Below are positions 5,549 through 6,804 of a stretch of DNA of 6,804 nt, one piece after another. A program made the translations under genes and the position numbers. This DNA is from an uncultured beta proteobacterium (GTDB taxonomy: Bacteria > Pseudomonadota > Gammaproteobacteria > Burkholderiales > Burkholderiaceae_C). The stretch spans positions 1 through 6,804 of the forward strand of contig CAIYQF010000101.1 of assembly GCA_903928325.1 (NCBI GenBank), given 5' to 3'. The notes below the pieces were generated by a model, which did not search any database, had not been told where the DNA came from, and worked only from the letters and a program-made list of their open reading frames with translations. The number at the start of each line of letters is the position of its first letter. Position 1 is the stretch's first letter.

Positions 5549-6039
5549 GCTTGGTCTTGAATGCAGAGGCGCTGTACCTCGAATTGCTGCGCGGCGTGCG
5601 TGGCCTGTGTGGCCCAGATACGCGCTTGGTCGGTATCACGTCGGGCGGCGCCTGGTTGGCCGAGCGCTTGCAAAAAGACCTGGGGCTTGCGGGCAGCCAC
5701 GGCACTATTTCTTCGGCCATGCACCGCGACGACTTTGCGCAGCGCGGGCTGGCCTCGGGCGGGCAAACCAAGCTGCCGTTTGCGGTGCAGGGCGCGCACA
5801 TTCTGGTGCTGGACGACGTGCTGTTCACCGGGCGCACAATCCGCGCCGTGACCAACGAACTGTTTGACTATGGCCGCCCGGCCAGCGTGAAACTGGCGGT
5901 GCTGGTGGACCGGGGCGGGCGCGAACTGCCCATCCAGGCCGACTTTGCTGCCGCGCGGGTGAGCCTGGGGGCGGCGCAGTCGCTGGCGCTGGCGCGGCTC
6001 GCCGATGGCCGATTTAGCTTTGACGTGAAAGGCACCTGA
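5545..6039 (+). CDS. pyrR: PyrR, bifunctional pyrimidine regulator / uracil phosphoribosyltransferase
   Basis: A 164-residue type I phosphoribosyltransferase. The PRPP-binding loop is clear: ILVLDDVLFTGRTIRAV (86-102) with D90/D91 and T95-G96-R97-T98. The block RPASVKLAVLVDRGGRELPI (111-130) and the ISSAMHRDD stretch (55-63) match PyrR specifically, rather than other phosphoribosyltransferases. In Gram-positive bacteria PyrR binds pyr leader RNA to attenuate transcription and also makes UMP from uracil and PRPP. Here the block usually read as RGHRELPIRAD is RGGRELPIQAD, so two positions linked to RNA binding in the Bacillus protein are altered; enzyme activity is better supported than RNA binding. 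ATG 5545 overlaps the ruvX stop (ATGA), and GAGGA (5530-5534) lies 10 bases upstream. It sits 1 base before pyrB, fitting a role in pyrimidine supply. Confidence 0.93.
   Translation: MSLVLNAEALYLELLRGVRGLCGPDTRLVGITSGGAWLAERLQKDLGLAGSHGTISSAMHRDDFAQRGLASGGQTKLPFAVQGAHILVLDDVLFTGRTIRAVTNELFDYGRPASVKLAVLVDRGGRELPIQADFAAARVSLGAAQSLALARLADGRFSFDVKGT
6028..6032 (+). promoter_or_regulatory. Ribosome binding site of pyrB
   Basis: AAAGG within the last codons of pyrR, 8 bases before the pyrB ATG at 6041. It supports that start and indicates that pyrB has its own ribosome recruitment site despite the 1-base gap after pyrR. Confidence 0.5.
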
Positions 6040-6040
6040 A

Positions 6041-6804
6041 ATGCTAGCCCGACGCAATCCCCAACTCAACAAAAACGGCGAGCTGATTCACCTGCTGTCC
6101 ACCGAGGGGCTGTCCAAGGACATCCTCACGCACATTCTGGACACCGCGGCGCAATTTGTGTCGGTGAGCGACCGCGAGGTCAAAAAAGTGCCGCTCTTGC
6201 GCGGCAAAAGCGTGTTCAACCTGTTTTTCGAGAACAGCACCCGCACCCGCACCACCTTTGACATTGCTGCCACGCGCCTTTCCGCCGATGTGATTAACCT
6301 GGACATTGCGCGCTCCAGCGCGTCCAAGGGAGAGTCGCTGCTCGACACCATTGCGAATCTGAGCGCCATGGCGGCGGATATTTTTGTGGTGCGCCACAGC
6401 GAGTCGGGCGCGCCTTATCTGATCGCCCAGCACGTGGCGCCGCATGTGCATGTGGTCAACGCCGGGGACGGCCGCCACGCCCACCCGACACAGGGTTTGC
6501 TGGACATGTACACCATCCGCCATTACAAAAAGGACTTTGCCAACCTGACGGTGGCCATCGTCGGTGATGTGCTGCATTCGCGCGTGGCGCGCTCAGACAT
6601 TCACGCTTTGACCACGCTGGGCTGCGCCGAGGTGCGGGTGGTGGGACCGCGCACGCTGGTGCCGTCCGACATGGCGGCCATGGGCGTGCGGGTGTGCAAC
6701 ACGCTTGAAGAAGGCATCAAGGGCTGTGACGTGGTCATCATGCTGCGCTTGCAAAACGAGCGCATGAACGGCGCGCTGCTGCCTTCGAGCCAGGAATACT
6801 TTAA
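6041..6804 (+). CDS. pyrB: Aspartate carbamoyltransferase catalytic subunit (C-terminus cut by window end)
   Basis: The enzyme joins carbamoyl phosphate and aspartate to make N-carbamoyl-aspartate, the first committed step of pyrimidine synthesis. The first 254 codons are present of a usual total of about 310-320. The carbamoyl-phosphate motif FFENSTRTRTTF is at 62-73 (STRTR 66-70), the S-x-K-G-E loop at 93-98 carries K96, VVRHSESGAPY is at 116-126, HPTQGLLD at 148-155, and MLRLQNER (234-241) holds the aspartate-binding RLQ-ER signature. All catalytic motifs that fall in the window are intact. The start MLARRNPQLNKNGELIHLLS fits the betaproteobacterial enzyme. The gene follows pyrR by 1 base with an AAAGG ribosome site. 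Whether it needs an inactive dihydroorotase-like partner, as in Pseudomonas, would depend on the next gene, outside the window. Confidence 0.97.
   Translation, partial: MLARRNPQLNKNGELIHLLSTEGLSKDILTHILDTAAQFVSVSDREVKKVPLLRGKSVFNLFFENSTRTRTTFDIAATRLSADVINLDIARSSASKGESLLDTIANLSAMAADIFVVRHSESGAPYLIAQHVAPHVHVVNAGDGRHAHPTQGLLDMYTIRHYKKDFANLTVAIVGDVLHSRVARSDIHALTTLGCAEVRVVGPRTLVPSDMAAMGVRVCNTLEEGIKGCDVVIMLRLQNERMNGALLPSSQEYF

Noticed and set aside
5449..6577. Minus-strand open frames opposite ruvX, pyrR and pyrB
   Set aside because: They oppose three well-supported conserved genes and have no recognisable domains or ribosome sites.
1..6804. Search for CRISPR arrays, insertion sequences, tRNA or rRNA genes
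   Set aside because: No regularly spaced repeats, transposase motifs, terminal repeats or tRNA/rRNA-like segments were seen; nearly every base is within conserved housekeeping genes.

Overview
The window looks like an ordinary chromosomal stretch from a high-GC betaproteobacterium, most likely Burkholderiales and probably Comamonadaceae. The reasons are strong G/C preference at third codon positions, the protein variants seen (especially the ThiD-like kinase and the PyrR), and the gene orders thiD-hemL and yqgE-ruvX-pyrR-pyrB. The genus cannot be fixed from the sequence alone. Coding density is very high; the longest gap without a gene is about 126 bases.

Layout from left to right. (1) The last 45 codons of ubiD (ubiquinone biosynthesis decarboxylase) on the + strand. 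(2) A minus-strand cluster read right to left: a ThiD-like kinase, hemL (glutamate-1-semialdehyde aminomutase, tetrapyrrole synthesis) overlapping it by 17 bases, and a 73-residue HNH-nuclease-like gene. (3) A divergent 126-base regulatory gap, then rubA (a 57-residue rubredoxin) on the + strand. (4) phrB, a class I DNA photolyase on the minus strand, whose stop codon overlaps the rubredoxin stop tail to tail. (5) A 21-base divergent gap, then a tightly packed + strand operon: yqgE, ruvX (yqgF), pyrR and pyrB, joined by ATGA overlaps or a 1-base gap. pyrB is cut by the window end after 254 codons.

Most genes are housekeeping: quinone, heme and possibly thiamine/vitamin B6 metabolism, electron transfer, DNA repair, pre-rRNA processing and the start of pyrimidine synthesis. 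In the last operon, PyrR (a PRPP-binding pyrimidine regulator or uracil phosphoribosyltransferase) precedes aspartate carbamoyltransferase, as expected for pyrimidine control.

I found no convincing new system, CRISPR array, mobile element, tRNA or rRNA. The points most worth a second look are the ThiD-like kinase with Asp where ThiD has its active-site Cys, the PyrR that seems to lack part of the known RNA-binding surface and has no leader space nearby, the small orphan HNH protein, and the extremely short divergent and convergent junctions.
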